NCBI GenBank assembly: GCA_029245675.1
Contig: JAQWOV010000026.1
Span: forward strand, 1-64,000
Direction: 5' to 3'
Source of the DNA: Acidimicrobiales bacterium
GTDB lineage: Bacteria; Actinomycetota; Acidimicrobiia; Acidimicrobiales; MedAcidi-G1
Length of the DNA: 64,000 bases
Below the pieces are notes generated by a model. That model worked only from the letters and a program-made list of their open reading frames with translations. It was not told the DNA's origin and did no database searches. The translations under genes were made by a program, and so were the position numbers. Within the stretch, counting starts at the first letter, position 1; every line of letters starts with the position of its first letter. This document shows, in pieces, positions 1-7,540 of the stretch.

Positions 1-485
1 GCTCCGGTGAAATTCACATCTAAGAGGATCGCGGAGGTGAATTTCGCTTCTCTAAGATTTGCTCCAGTAAAATTTGCATTATAAAGATTCGCGTTTTTAA
101 AGTCTGCCTTGCTTAGATTTTTTCCTTCAAAATTTCTTTGACGAAGGTCCTTCCTTACTTGGACTTTCACCCTTACCGCGTTGGCTTTCTTCCTTGCTGC
201 TTTGCGTTTCTTCCTTGGCACGATTTTCTTGCTTGCCTCGGCTTTCTTCCTTGCTTCAATTTTCTTCCCTGCCGCGGCTTCGACTTTCTTCCTTGCTTCT
301 CTTTTCTTCCTTACTTCAGCAGCTTTCTTCTTTGACAGTTTCTTTTTCTTTGAAAAATATTCTTCACTTTGTTGTTTGGATTCAAAGGTGCGATTTCCCT
401 GGTTTTTCTTCTTGCCTGATCCATAGCCAATAGTACGAGTGACTCGCACCGCACGAGGTCTGCTCTTCTTGCTCCCCCCGGACAT
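1..485 (-). CDS. Lysine-rich, pentapeptide-repeat protein (3' end cut by window edge)
   Basis: The minus-strand frame opens at an ATG (483-485) and stays open to base 1, giving about 161 residues, so the C-terminus lies outside the window. Residues about 25-110 are extremely basic: runs of KKK and repeated RKK-x-EA units, with almost no hydrophobic residues, similar in composition to histone H1-like or nucleoid-binding tails. From about residue 118 the sequence becomes a pentapeptide repeat, A(N/D)LxxAxF, which in known families folds as a right-handed beta helix. Function is unknown. A DNA- or RNA-binding tail joined to a beta-helix is an inference. A 16-bp palindrome lies 18 bp upstream and no strong ribosome site is seen. 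The gene sits on the island side of a tRNA-Arg remnant. Confidence 0.75.
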   Translation of the reverse strand, partial: MSGGSKKSRPRAVRVTRTIGYGSGKKKNQGNRTFESKQQSEEYFSKKKKLSKKKAAEVRKKREARKKVEAAAGKKIEARKKAEASKKIVPRKKRKAARKKANAVRVKVQVRKDLRQRNFEGKNLSKADFKNANLYNANFTGANLREAKFTSAILLDVNFTG

Positions 486-502
486 TAAACTAAACGCTCA
501 CT

Positions 503-518
503 AGAGAATCGATTCTCT
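503..518. promoter_or_regulatory. 16-bp perfect palindrome upstream of the lysine-rich gene
   Basis: The bases AGAGAATCGATTCTCT form a perfect inverted repeat with no spacer, ending 18 bp before the start codon of the gene at 1-485. The position and symmetry fit a dimeric repressor site, but no regulator is identified. The rest of 486-798 holds no open reading frame that I can support. Confidence 0.4.
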
Positions 519-612
519 TGACTTCGTTAAGTAGTTGAATCTTGTAGCCGTTAACTTCCACATTTTGAACTTAACACGCTGTTTCTTTAGCTCCCATTCC
601 GTGACACTAAAA

Positions 613-650
613 ACAGCCACGCAGACAGCCACGCAGACAGCCACGCACGT
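613..650. repeat. 12-bp tandem repeat, nearly three copies
   Basis: The unit AGCCACGCAGAC occurs twice exactly (615-626, 627-638) and a third time with a changed end (639-650). It is followed by several GTG(G)ACAC words and by CACGTG at 648-653. The block lies between the island-like gene at 1-485 and a tRNA-Arg remnant. Closely spaced direct repeats in that position resemble recombinase arm sites, which is inference only. Confidence 0.6.
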
Positions 651-740
651 GACACACGTGGACACACCTAGACACAATCATGTGGTAAACAAGTAAGTAA
701 ATACATATAAAAACCTTGACTGGAGATCCTATGAAGATAC

Positions 741-785
741 TTACGGATCAGAAGGTTGGGGGTTCGATTCCCTCCAAGCGCGCTA
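741..785 (+). pseudogene. 3' remnant of tRNA-Arg(ACG), probable attachment-site scar
   Basis: The stretch begins in what would be the anticodon loop (ACG anticodon). It continues through the 3' anticodon strand, variable loop, a complete T arm (GGGGG, loop TTCGATT, CCCTC), the 3' acceptor strand CAAGCGC, discriminator G, and CTA in place of CCA. The matching 5' acceptor strand (GCGCTTG) and the D arm are absent upstream, so this is not a functional tRNA. A copy limited to the part from the anticodon loop to the 3' end is what tyrosine-recombinase integration into tRNA genes leaves behind. The intact gene is not in this window. Confidence 0.7.
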
Positions 786-798
786 AATTTTTAAGAGA

Positions 799-2058
799 TC
801 AATTTGTTTCTAAATAAGTCTCAGATTGAGTGTGTGCGGTATCTACTAAATCTCCGAGAGCAACACTCATATCAACGATATGTAGCCCCCATTGAGGAGT
901 TAACTCACCACCTACAGAATCTGTGCGTGGATCACTAGGGTCAGAAAGAAACTCAACTGAGAAGTAGCTAAAAGTTCCGTTATCAATGCATTCCCCAAGA
1001 ATAAAATCTGGATAAGTAATCCAAGGGGTTGTAACTTCCGCGGTTGATTCAGGAGATAAACGTTTTTGTCCTTCAGAAGGGAAAAAAGGATTAAGTATTG
1101 CTTTTCCTTCTTCATTAAAGCTTGCCGGATTCGTACACAACGCTGGGGTGCCGTCTTGTCTGGCTCTACCAAAATAAGAGTCGTTTGGTGGTGGTTTATT
1201 TTCGTCAAAAGTTACATATGCGAGTACGCATCCAATTTCATTTTTTTCTTTACAGGCAGGAATAGTTTTGAAATCTTTTCCCTCGGCAGCAATTGAGCCA
1301 CCAATAAGATGTGCAGAAATTAGGCGTTCACGAAGCTCAGGGTTTTGATCAATTTCTTCTACAAGTAAGCGTCGCAACATGGATGTTCCTTGAGAATGCC
1401 CAATCAGAATAAACCCCCGTCCACTATTTGCAGTCGTGATGTAATGCTTGAAAGCATCAAGAACATCTGCATAAGCAATTTCATAAGTGTTTACCCCTTC
1501 AGGTACTTCAATTGCTCCAAGAAGTGAAGGAATGGTATTTTGTCGATATATCGGTGCGTAAACATCACAAACTTCGGTATAACGGGAAGCTTGAGCCCAC
1601 ACAGTATTAATCTCCTGTGTTTCATCAGGTATCAAATCACTATTAGGTGTTCTATCTCCGCTTGTCGTGGGGTAAATATAAAAACAGTCAACTTCTGGAT
1701 TTAAAGCTTTTTCAAATGGGACCACTTCAAGTGTCCCATCGGCGTAAATGGCTGTAGCGGTTTGGTCACGACCACAAACATCTTCTGGCTTCCCAGGCCA
1801 GCACAACCAAACTTCTTGGTCGTTATATAAATCACTTATATAACCTGCATAAGGCACAACTGTCGTTGTTGTTGGTGCACTAGTGGTTGTTGGTGCACTA
1901 GTGGTTGTTGGTGCGCTAGTAGTTGTGGTCGGTGCATTGGTCGGTGTTGTTGGAAGAGCAGTAGTTGTTGAAACAGTTTCTGTCTCAGAATTTTTTGAAC
2001 AACTTGAAAGCACTAAACAAAAAACAATAAAAGAAGAAATAAAACCTTTTTTTCTCAT
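799..2058 (-). CDS. DUF3089 alpha/beta-hydrolase lipoprotein
   Basis: This 419-residue protein has an N-terminal lipoprotein signal with lipobox LVLSSC, then a Thr/Pro-rich linker (about residues 28-68, repeats of TTTSAP). The body matches the DUF3089 family: an FYIYPTTS strand and the nucleophile elbow GHSQG near residue 220, typical of serine hydrolases. It is presumably tethered to the outer face of the membrane. The substrate is unknown; family members are often called lysophospholipase-like, which this sequence alone cannot confirm. It is a single gene, transcribed in the same direction as pheA upstream and ending next to the tRNA-Arg remnant. The linker is encoded by an 18-bp minisatellite. 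Confidence 0.85.
   Translation of the reverse strand: MRKKGFISSFIVFCLVLSSCSKNSETETVSTTTALPTTPTNAPTTTTSAPTTTSAPTTTSAPTTTTVVPYAGYISDLYNDQEVWLCWPGKPEDVCGRDQTATAIYADGTLEVVPFEKALNPEVDCFYIYPTTSGDRTPNSDLIPDETQEINTVWAQASRYTEVCDVYAPIYRQNTIPSLLGAIEVPEGVNTYEIAYADVLDAFKHYITTANSGRGFILIGHSQGTSMLRRLLVEEIDQNPELRERLISAHLIGGSIAAEGKDFKTIPACKEKNEIGCVLAYVTFDENKPPPNDSYFGRARQDGTPALCTNPASFNEEGKAILNPFFPSEGQKRLSPESTAEVTTPWITYPDFILGECIDNGTFSYFSVEFLSDPSDPRTDSVGGELTPQWGLHIVDMSVALGDLVDTAHTQSETYLETN
1868..1921. repeat. 18-bp coding minisatellite, three copies
   Basis: The unit GTTGTTGGTGCACTAGTG occurs at 1868-1885, 1886-1903 and, with two changes, 1904-1921. On the coding (minus) strand it specifies a six-residue Thr-Ser-Ala-Pro repeat in the linker of the DUF3089 lipoprotein. 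Because 18 is a multiple of three, gain or loss of copies would change linker length without breaking the frame. Confidence 0.8.
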
Positions 2059-2090
2059 AATTCCCTCAAAATAAACTTAATTAATCAATA

Positions 2091-3050
2091 CTACTCAGGT
2101 AACTGGTTACGTAAATCTGTTAACCAATCTTGAGCTTCTTGAGAAGCATTTGAAGCAGCTTCACGAATATCTTTATCTTGTCCGTCGCTACTTCCAGAAT
2201 CAGTTGGGTATGAACCTAAAAACTTAACTTGTCCGTGTTTTATATGTAAAACACGAAGACAATCAGCTACTAGTTCATCAGCAATATGACCTTCAATATC
2301 AATTAGAAAGCAATAATCTCCAAGCGCCTGTTTCGTGGGCCGAGATTCTAAACGGGTCAGATTAATGGTTCTGGCCGCGAATTCTTGCAAGATCCCTAAC
2401 AAACTTCCCGGTCGATTAGCACGCTGAAAAATAATTAATGAAGTTTTGTCATGGCCTGTAGCTGCTGGGATACCTTCTTTAGCCACTAAAACAAATCGTG
2501 TCTGATTCTCTGGATGATCTTCAATATCTTCAGCCAAAATATTGAGCCCATAAACTTCTGCCGCGCGAGTAGAACCGATTGTTGCAATATTTAAAGCTTT
2601 ATTCTCTGCTAAATGTTGCGCCGCTTCAGCTGTTGAGTTAGCAGCGCGATGAATAGCATTTGGCAAATTATCAGCCAACCATTGACGACATTGAGCAGTT
2701 GCATGAGGGAAAGAAACGACCTCTTCAATGTCGGCTAAAGCCACATCATAATTAACCAAAAGATTCATTTGAACAGAAATAACAACTTCTCGTTGTATAA
2801 GAACATTTGTTTCAAAAGTCAAAGTATCTTGCGTAATATTTACACTGCCTTCAATTGAATTTTCAATTGCAACAAAGCCAAGATCAGATCTACCATCAGA
2901 AACACAATGTAAAACTTCAGGAATTGAAGTTAAAGGATTCAGATCGCAAATACCTAGGTCTTTTTGGGTAAGCAAAGCTTGATCGGTAAAAGTACCGAGC
3001 GGTCCAAGAAATGACAGAACTGTTGTGGCTGAAGGTGTGTTATTACTCAC
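2091..3050 (-). CDS. pheA: Prephenate dehydratase
   Basis: The enzyme converts prephenate to phenylpyruvate in phenylalanine biosynthesis. I chose the GTG at 3048-3050 (319 residues) because the catalytic domain begins right after it (FLGPLGTFTDQA near residue 14), and longer starts would run through larB on the other strand. The TRF motif, essential in this family, is at about 184-186. An ACT domain starts near residue 204 with the ESRP motif at about 235, so feedback regulation by phenylalanine is expected. The C-terminus carries a short acidic Ser/Asp-rich extension. It is transcribed divergently from larB with only 19 bp between the two start codons. Confidence 0.9.
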   Translation of the reverse strand: MSNNTPSATTVLSFLGPLGTFTDQALLTQKDLGICDLNPLTSIPEVLHCVSDGRSDLGFVAIENSIEGSVNITQDTLTFETNVLIQREVVISVQMNLLVNYDVALADIEEVVSFPHATAQCRQWLADNLPNAIHRAANSTAEAAQHLAENKALNIATIGSTRAAEVYGLNILAEDIEDHPENQTRFVLVAKEGIPAATGHDKTSLIIFQRANRPGSLLGILQEFAARTINLTRLESRPTKQALGDYCFLIDIEGHIADELVADCLRVLHIKHGQVKFLGSYPTDSGSSDGQDKDIREAASNASQEAQDWLTDLRNQLPE

Positions 3051-3069
3051 AATAGGTAAGGATAGTGCT

Positions 3070-3816
3070 GTGGATGCCAACGACCTGCAGAATTTAATAA
3101 ACGATGTTGCTTCGGGAGCACTTGACCCTGATGCTGCAGTACGCCAATTACGTAATCTTCCTTTTGCCGATATTGGTACAGCACGCATAGATCACCATCG
3201 AGCATTGCGTCAAGGGCTGCCAGAAGCAGTATTTGGCCCAGGTAAAACCCCAGAAGATGTCTCGTTAATTGTGGATGAATTACTTACAAATGGAACAGGT
3301 CCTGTCGTTTTGACTCGTGCGAATAAAGAACAAATTTCTGCAGCACTTTCTATTGCTTCACATGGAAAAGTTATAAATCAGACAGTTGTGTGGCGGCCTA
3401 ATCAAACCCGCACTGAAAATGTTCTTGTTGCTACTGCCGGAACAGCTGATTTACCTGTTGCGGATGAATGCGCAGCTGTACTCTGGGCACACGGTGTAGA
3501 AGCGAATCGTTTAACTGATGTCGGTGTAGCGGGCATTCATCGATTATTAGCCGACCTTGAAACTCTCTATGATGCTGATGCAATAGTTGTCGTGGCTGGA
3601 ATGGAAGGAGCGTTGGCAAGCGTCGTGGGAGGATTAACTTCTGTACCTGTTGTTGCAGTTCCAACCAGTGTCGGTTATGGGGCTTCATTAGATGGAGTTA
3701 CCGCCTTACTTGGAATGCTTGCCTCTTGTGCTTCCGGGATTACCGTTACTGGTATTGATAATGGCTTTGGTGCTGCTTGTGCTGTGCTTCGACAGATTGG
3801 GCTAGAAAAAAAATGA
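3070..3816 (+). CDS. larB: LarB, pyridinium-3,5-biscarboxylic acid mononucleotide synthase
   Basis: LarB carboxylates and hydrolyses nicotinic acid adenine dinucleotide in the first step of nickel-pincer nucleotide cofactor synthesis. The C-terminal half is homologous to PurE-type AIR carboxylase. Seen here: the N-terminal RIDHHRALRQGLPE motif, then GTADLPVADE and PVVAVPTSVGYGAS, all characteristic. I chose the GTG at 3070 (248 residues) because it has AAGGA eight bases upstream and avoids overlap with pheA; a GTG at 3025 is also open. The stop overlaps the larC start as ATGA, so the two are co-translated. Confidence 0.88.
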   Translation: MDANDLQNLINDVASGALDPDAAVRQLRNLPFADIGTARIDHHRALRQGLPEAVFGPGKTPEDVSLIVDELLTNGTGPVVLTRANKEQISAALSIASHGKVINQTVVWRPNQTRTENVLVATAGTADLPVADECAAVLWAHGVEANRLTDVGVAGIHRLLADLETLYDADAIVVVAGMEGALASVVGGLTSVPVVAVPTSVGYGASLDGVTALLGMLASCASGITVTGIDNGFGAACAVLRQIGLEKK

Positions 3817-4967
3817 CGAGAAAAGCATGGTTTCATTGTTTTTCAGGGATTGCGGGCGACATGGCTTTGGGGGCGTTGGTTGATGCAGGAGCAGATCGCA
3901 GCGAAATTATTGTCATGTTAAACAAACTTGAAGTTAACGATTGGAAAATTAACTTTGAAAAAGTACTTCGCTGCGGCCAAGCGGGGACTAAAGCGAATGT
4001 AGTTACCACTGAAACTCATAGTCATCGAACAGCCAGCGAAATAACAGACTTAATTAAAAAAGCAGAGTTACCTGATCGAGTTACTAAACGAGCATTAGAC
4101 ACTTTTGAAATACTTGCAGTTGCTGAGGGCGAATTACACAACATGGACCCATCTGAAGTTCACTTTCATGAAGTTGGAGCAATTGACAGCATTATTGACA
4201 TAGTTGGAACATGTGCTGCCCTTGAAACTCTTCAAGTTGATGAAATCTGGTCATCTGCTATAACCACAGGAACTGGAACAGTAAGTGCAGCACATGGAGA
4301 AATTCCAATACCAGCACCAGCTACAGTCAAACTTCTTCAAGGCGCACCAATAAAAGGAACAAACATTCCATTTGAACTCACTACACCAACGGGCGCAGCA
4401 CTCCTCGCAGCAATGACAGTCAGTTGGGGGCCAATGCCTTCAATGAAAATTGAAACTACTGGATTTGGCGCTGGAGAAAGAGATTTAGAAGGGCAACCAA
4501 ATTTAACTCAAGTCGTTATCGGAGAATCAACTGAGACAATTCCATCAGGACAACCAGTTTCTCTACTTGAAGTAAATGTTGATGACGCTACAGGCGAAAC
4601 ACTTGCTCACACCATTACTTGCTGCCTAGGAGTTGGAGCATTTGATGCTTGGATTACACCAATTGTTATGAAAAAAGGACGACCAGCTCATACCGTTAGT
4701 GTGTTATGTTCCGAAACAGAAATAGAAAAGATTTCTAAAGTTCTAACCTCTGAAACCGGTTCCCTAGGTGTTCGTAGTCAAACTCTCCAACGCTGGCCAA
4801 CAGCAAGAGAATTTCAGACAGTTGAAGTTGAAGGACATATTATTGGAGTGAAAGTAACATCTGGTCGAGCAAAAATAGAACACGATGATGCAGTAAAAGC
4901 AGCCCAGGCATTAGGAATTCCATTAAGAGAGATTTTGTCTCTAGCAGAGGAAGCATGGCGTTCATGA
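3813..4967 (+). CDS. larC: LarC, nickel insertion protein for the nickel-pincer cofactor
   Basis: LarC inserts nickel into the bis-thiocarboxylated pyridinium mononucleotide. The 384-residue frame begins MTRKAWFHCFSGIAGDM, typical of the family. It has the conserved HFHEVGAIDSIIDIVG block near residue 120, and the C-terminal ferredoxin-like region follows without interruption. In some lactobacilli larC is split and needs a ribosomal frameshift; here it is one frame. The start overlaps the larB stop, and its own stop overlaps the next gene. larE (sulphur transfer) and larA (lactate racemase) are not in the window. Confidence 0.88.
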   Translation: MTRKAWFHCFSGIAGDMALGALVDAGADRSEIIVMLNKLEVNDWKINFEKVLRCGQAGTKANVVTTETHSHRTASEITDLIKKAELPDRVTKRALDTFEILAVAEGELHNMDPSEVHFHEVGAIDSIIDIVGTCAALETLQVDEIWSSAITTGTGTVSAAHGEIPIPAPATVKLLQGAPIKGTNIPFELTTPTGAALLAAMTVSWGPMPSMKIETTGFGAGERDLEGQPNLTQVVIGESTETIPSGQPVSLLEVNVDDATGETLAHTITCCLGVGAFDAWITPIVMKKGRPAHTVSVLCSETEIEKISKVLTSETGSLGVRSQTLQRWPTAREFQTVEVEGHIIGVKVTSGRAKIEHDDAVKAAQALGIPLREILSLAEEAWRS

Positions 4968-5686
4968 ATAATTCCAAAGATCGGTTGTATTTTCGACAAC
5001 TTCTCTCCGGACGAGATTTTGCACAAAATGATCAAATCGCACAACAGATGATCAATTTTGTTTACTTCATTGGTGACCGGGAAACCGGAGAAACTGTCAT
5101 CGTTGACCCTGCGTATGACATTCAAGGGTTACTTCAGATTATTGAGGCTGATGGGATGAAATGCACCGGTGTACTTGCTACCCATTATCATCCCGATCAT
5201 GTTGGCGGTTCAATGATGGGGTACAACATTACCGGAGTAAAAGAATTATTGGAACACACCTCAGTTCCAATACATGCTCAACAAAATGAGACACAATTTA
5301 TACAAAAAGTAACCGGTATTGGACAACATGAAATTATTACTCATGAAGGCAGTGAAACGATATCAGTAGGAAAAATTGATATAGAACTCATTCATACGCC
5401 CGGTCATACCCCAGGAAGCCAGTGCTTCCTTGTTGATAATCGTTTAGTAGCTGGAGACACGCTTTTTCTTGAAGGATGTGGACGAACTGATTTACCTGGT
5501 GGAGACTCAGCAGCATTATACGAAAGCCTTACACAACGTCTTGGAAAAGTTCCGGACGATGCGATTCTATTTCCGGGCCATCAGTACTCTCATGCTCCGT
5601 CTGCCTCTATGGGTGAAACACGAAGAGAAAATTTTGTCTTCATGCCAAAATCTGAAGAGCAATGGCTTGCAATGTTTGGCCACTAG
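4955..5686 (+). CDS. Metallo-beta-lactamase-fold hydrolase, glyoxalase II / persulfide dioxygenase type
   Basis: A 243-residue protein with the metal-binding motif HYHPDH near residue 80, a downstream metal ligand in HTPGHTPGSQ, an Asp ligand in AGDTLF and a final His in FPGHQYSH. This is the layout of glyoxalase II and ETHE1-type persulfide dioxygenases, and sequence inspection does not separate them. The ATG at 4955 has GAGG just upstream; a second ATG at 4964 overlaps the larC stop as ATGA and is equally possible. Its place directly after larC suggests one transcript. If it handles persulfides, a link to the sulphur chemistry of the Lar cofactor would be possible, but that is speculation. 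Confidence 0.8.
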   Translation: MAFMNNSKDRLYFRQLLSGRDFAQNDQIAQQMINFVYFIGDRETGETVIVDPAYDIQGLLQIIEADGMKCTGVLATHYHPDHVGGSMMGYNITGVKELLEHTSVPIHAQQNETQFIQKVTGIGQHEIITHEGSETISVGKIDIELIHTPGHTPGSQCFLVDNRLVAGDTLFLEGCGRTDLPGGDSAALYESLTQRLGKVPDDAILFPGHQYSHAPSASMGETRRENFVFMPKSEEQWLAMFGH

Positions 5687-5705
5687 AAATTTTTGAAAGG
5701 TTTAC

Positions 5706-6692
5706 ATGTTTAATGCACTGTTAGTTGACAAAATAGATGAAGAGTTCACCGCAGAAATAAAAGAGATCCAGGAAAGCGATCTACCTGACGGAGACGTACT
5801 TATTGATGTTGAGTACTCCACAATCAACTATAAAGATGGACTTGCTGTAACAAACTCTTCACCAATTGTGAGAAGTTGGCCGATGATTCCTGGCATTGAT
5901 TTAGCCGGCACTGTAGCTGAATCATCAAATCCCGATGTATCCGTCGGAGATAAAGTTTTAGTTAATGGATGGGGGATTGGAGAAGAAACTTTTGGAGGGT
6001 TTTCACAACGTGCCCGCATCCAAGGTGAATGGACAGTTCCTGTTCCTGAGAATTTTGCTACTGCACAAACTATGGCAATAGGAACAGCTGGCTACACATC
6101 GATGCTTAGTGTTCTTGCGCTAGAAGATCATGGAGTCACTCCAGATTCAGGACCTATTCTTGTAACCGGCGCTTCTGGCGGGGTAGGAAGTATCGCTATT
6201 GCATTACTTGCGGCTCAAGGATATGAAGTACATGCCTCCACAGGACGTACTGAAGAGACAGAATATTTAACTGCTCTTGGAGCTTCAACAATTATTGATC
6301 GCCAAGAATTGTCAGAGGAATCAAAACGACCATTAACAAGTACACGATGGGCTGGAGCTATTGACGCTGTTGGAAGTCACACATTAGCCAACGTATTGGC
6401 CGCTATTAAACCTTTTGGATGTGTAGCTGCTTGCGGACTTGCACAAGGTATGGACTTATCTACTTCTGTAGCCCCATTTATCTTAAGAGGAGTTGCTCTT
6501 AAAGGAATATTTTCAGTAATGGTGCCGCGCCCTCAACGCTTAAAAGCATGGAACCGTTTAGCTTCTGATCTTGATCCAAAATTATTAGAACAAATGACAA
6601 CAACTTTTGGACTAACTGACATATTTGCTCTTTCTCCAGAAATTTTGGCTGGGAAAGTAAGAGGAAGAATTGTCATTGATGTCAATGCATAA
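5706..6692 (+). CDS. acuI: AcuI/YhdH-family NADPH-dependent acrylyl-CoA reductase
   Basis: A zinc-independent medium-chain reductase of 328 residues. The motifs INYKDGLAVT, PMIPGIDLAGTV and DKVLVNGWGIGE, the nucleotide-binding GASGGVGSIAIALLA (about 154-168) and the ASTGR loop are all characteristic of the AcuI/YhdH group. AcuI reduces acryloyl-CoA to propionyl-CoA, for example during DMSP degradation in marine bacteria, and so could feed the propionyl-CoA genes at 42-45 kb. The start has AAAGG six bases upstream. It follows the hydrolase gene by 19 bp and is probably the last gene of the larB operon. Confidence 0.82.
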   Translation: MFNALLVDKIDEEFTAEIKEIQESDLPDGDVLIDVEYSTINYKDGLAVTNSSPIVRSWPMIPGIDLAGTVAESSNPDVSVGDKVLVNGWGIGEETFGGFSQRARIQGEWTVPVPENFATAQTMAIGTAGYTSMLSVLALEDHGVTPDSGPILVTGASGGVGSIAIALLAAQGYEVHASTGRTEETEYLTALGASTIIDRQELSEESKRPLTSTRWAGAIDAVGSHTLANVLAAIKPFGCVAACGLAQGMDLSTSVAPFILRGVALKGIFSVMVPRPQRLKAWNRLASDLDPKLLEQMTTTFGLTDIFALSPEILAGKVRGRIVIDVNA

Positions 6693-6701
6693 GATTTAAT
6701 G

Positions 6702-6785
<84 letters not shown>

Positions 6786-6832
6786 GAGCAATAAGATAAA
6801 AAGCGTATCTCCTACAAATTAAACATAGATAG

Positions 6833-6852
6833 GTTATGCGCCCCGCCATAAC
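6833..6852. promoter_or_regulatory. Inverted repeat upstream of the fhaA operon
   Basis: GTTATG and CATAAC form perfect 6-bp arms around an 8-bp GC-rich spacer, 28 bp before the fhaA start codon and 47 bp from the divergent tRNA-Leu gene. This is a plausible operator or promoter element for the long downstream operon. No clear -35/-10 pair can be fixed by eye. Confidence 0.35.
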
Positions 6853-6880
6853 AGACAAGAGCGAGTAATGTCAGGTATCT

Positions 6881-7540
6881 ATGGCAAAGAATCAGATAGA
6901 AAATCGCCTTGAATCTATTATTGAAGGATTTTTTGCTCGCATTTTCAAAAGTAATCTTCGACCAGTAGAAATCGGAAAACGTATTCCCAGAGCGATTGAT
7001 GCAAATCGTTCAGTCGGTGTGGATGGAAAATTAATTGCCCCAAATTATTTCGTTATTAAATTAAGCGCAGATGACAACAAGAAATTTTTAGATATTCAAA
7101 AAACATTGAAGTATGACTTAGGAGAAGCAGTAAAACAATATTTAACAAAAGAGAATTACAAACTTGTTGGGACAATCCATATTGAATTTGAAACTGATAA
7201 GGATCGCCCAATTGGAACTTTCGAAATCGTTGCTGCAATACAAGAAGATAAAGAAAGGTCAAAGGGATTTTTAAAAAACGAATCCGGGCAAATCACTTAT
7301 TTATTAAACCAAGTAATCACTCTTGGTCGACATCCGAGATCTGACATTGTTTTAAATGAAAAAGCAGCAAGTAGGCATCATGCCGAAATACATAGAAAAA
7401 GTAATGGAATTTTTTTCATTGATAAAAATTCCACAAACGGAACATACATTAATGATCAACTAATTTCAGAACATCATCTAGTTGATAATGATCAGATACG
7501 TATAGGAAATACAATTTTTTCTTTTAATACTCATGAATAA
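6881..7540 (+). CDS. fhaA: FhaA-type FHA domain protein with DUF3662 N-terminus
   Basis: The 219-residue protein starts with the DUF3662 domain (IENRLESIIEGFFARIFKS and RPVEIGKRI), known from actinobacterial FhaA. It ends with an FHA phosphothreonine-binding domain holding LGRHPRSDIVL, SRHHAEI and NSTNGTYIN (about residues 145-210). In mycobacteria FhaA binds phosphorylated pseudokinase MviN and controls peptidoglycan synthesis; a similar role is inferred. The linker between the domains is much shorter than in mycobacterial FhaA. It is the first gene of the operon, and its end overlaps fhaB by 8 bp. Confidence 0.9.
   Translation: MAKNQIENRLESIIEGFFARIFKSNLRPVEIGKRIPRAIDANRSVGVDGKLIAPNYFVIKLSADDNKKFLDIQKTLKYDLGEAVKQYLTKENYKLVGTIHIEFETDKDRPIGTFEIVAAIQEDKERSKGFLKNESGQITYLLNQVITLGRHPRSDIVLNEKAASRHHAEIHRKSNGIFFIDKNSTNGTYINDQLISEHHLVDNDQIRIGNTIFSFNTHE

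Noticed and set aside
181-433. Phe/Leu-rich plus-strand frames
   Set aside because: They are the reverse of the lysine-rich minus-strand gene; their composition comes from the complement of AAG codons.
613-650. Possible CRISPR array
   Set aside because: The repeats are 12 bp, directly adjacent and without spacers, and no cas genes are near.
741-785. Functional tRNA-Arg
   Set aside because: The D arm and the 5' acceptor strand have no match upstream and the end reads CTA instead of CCA.
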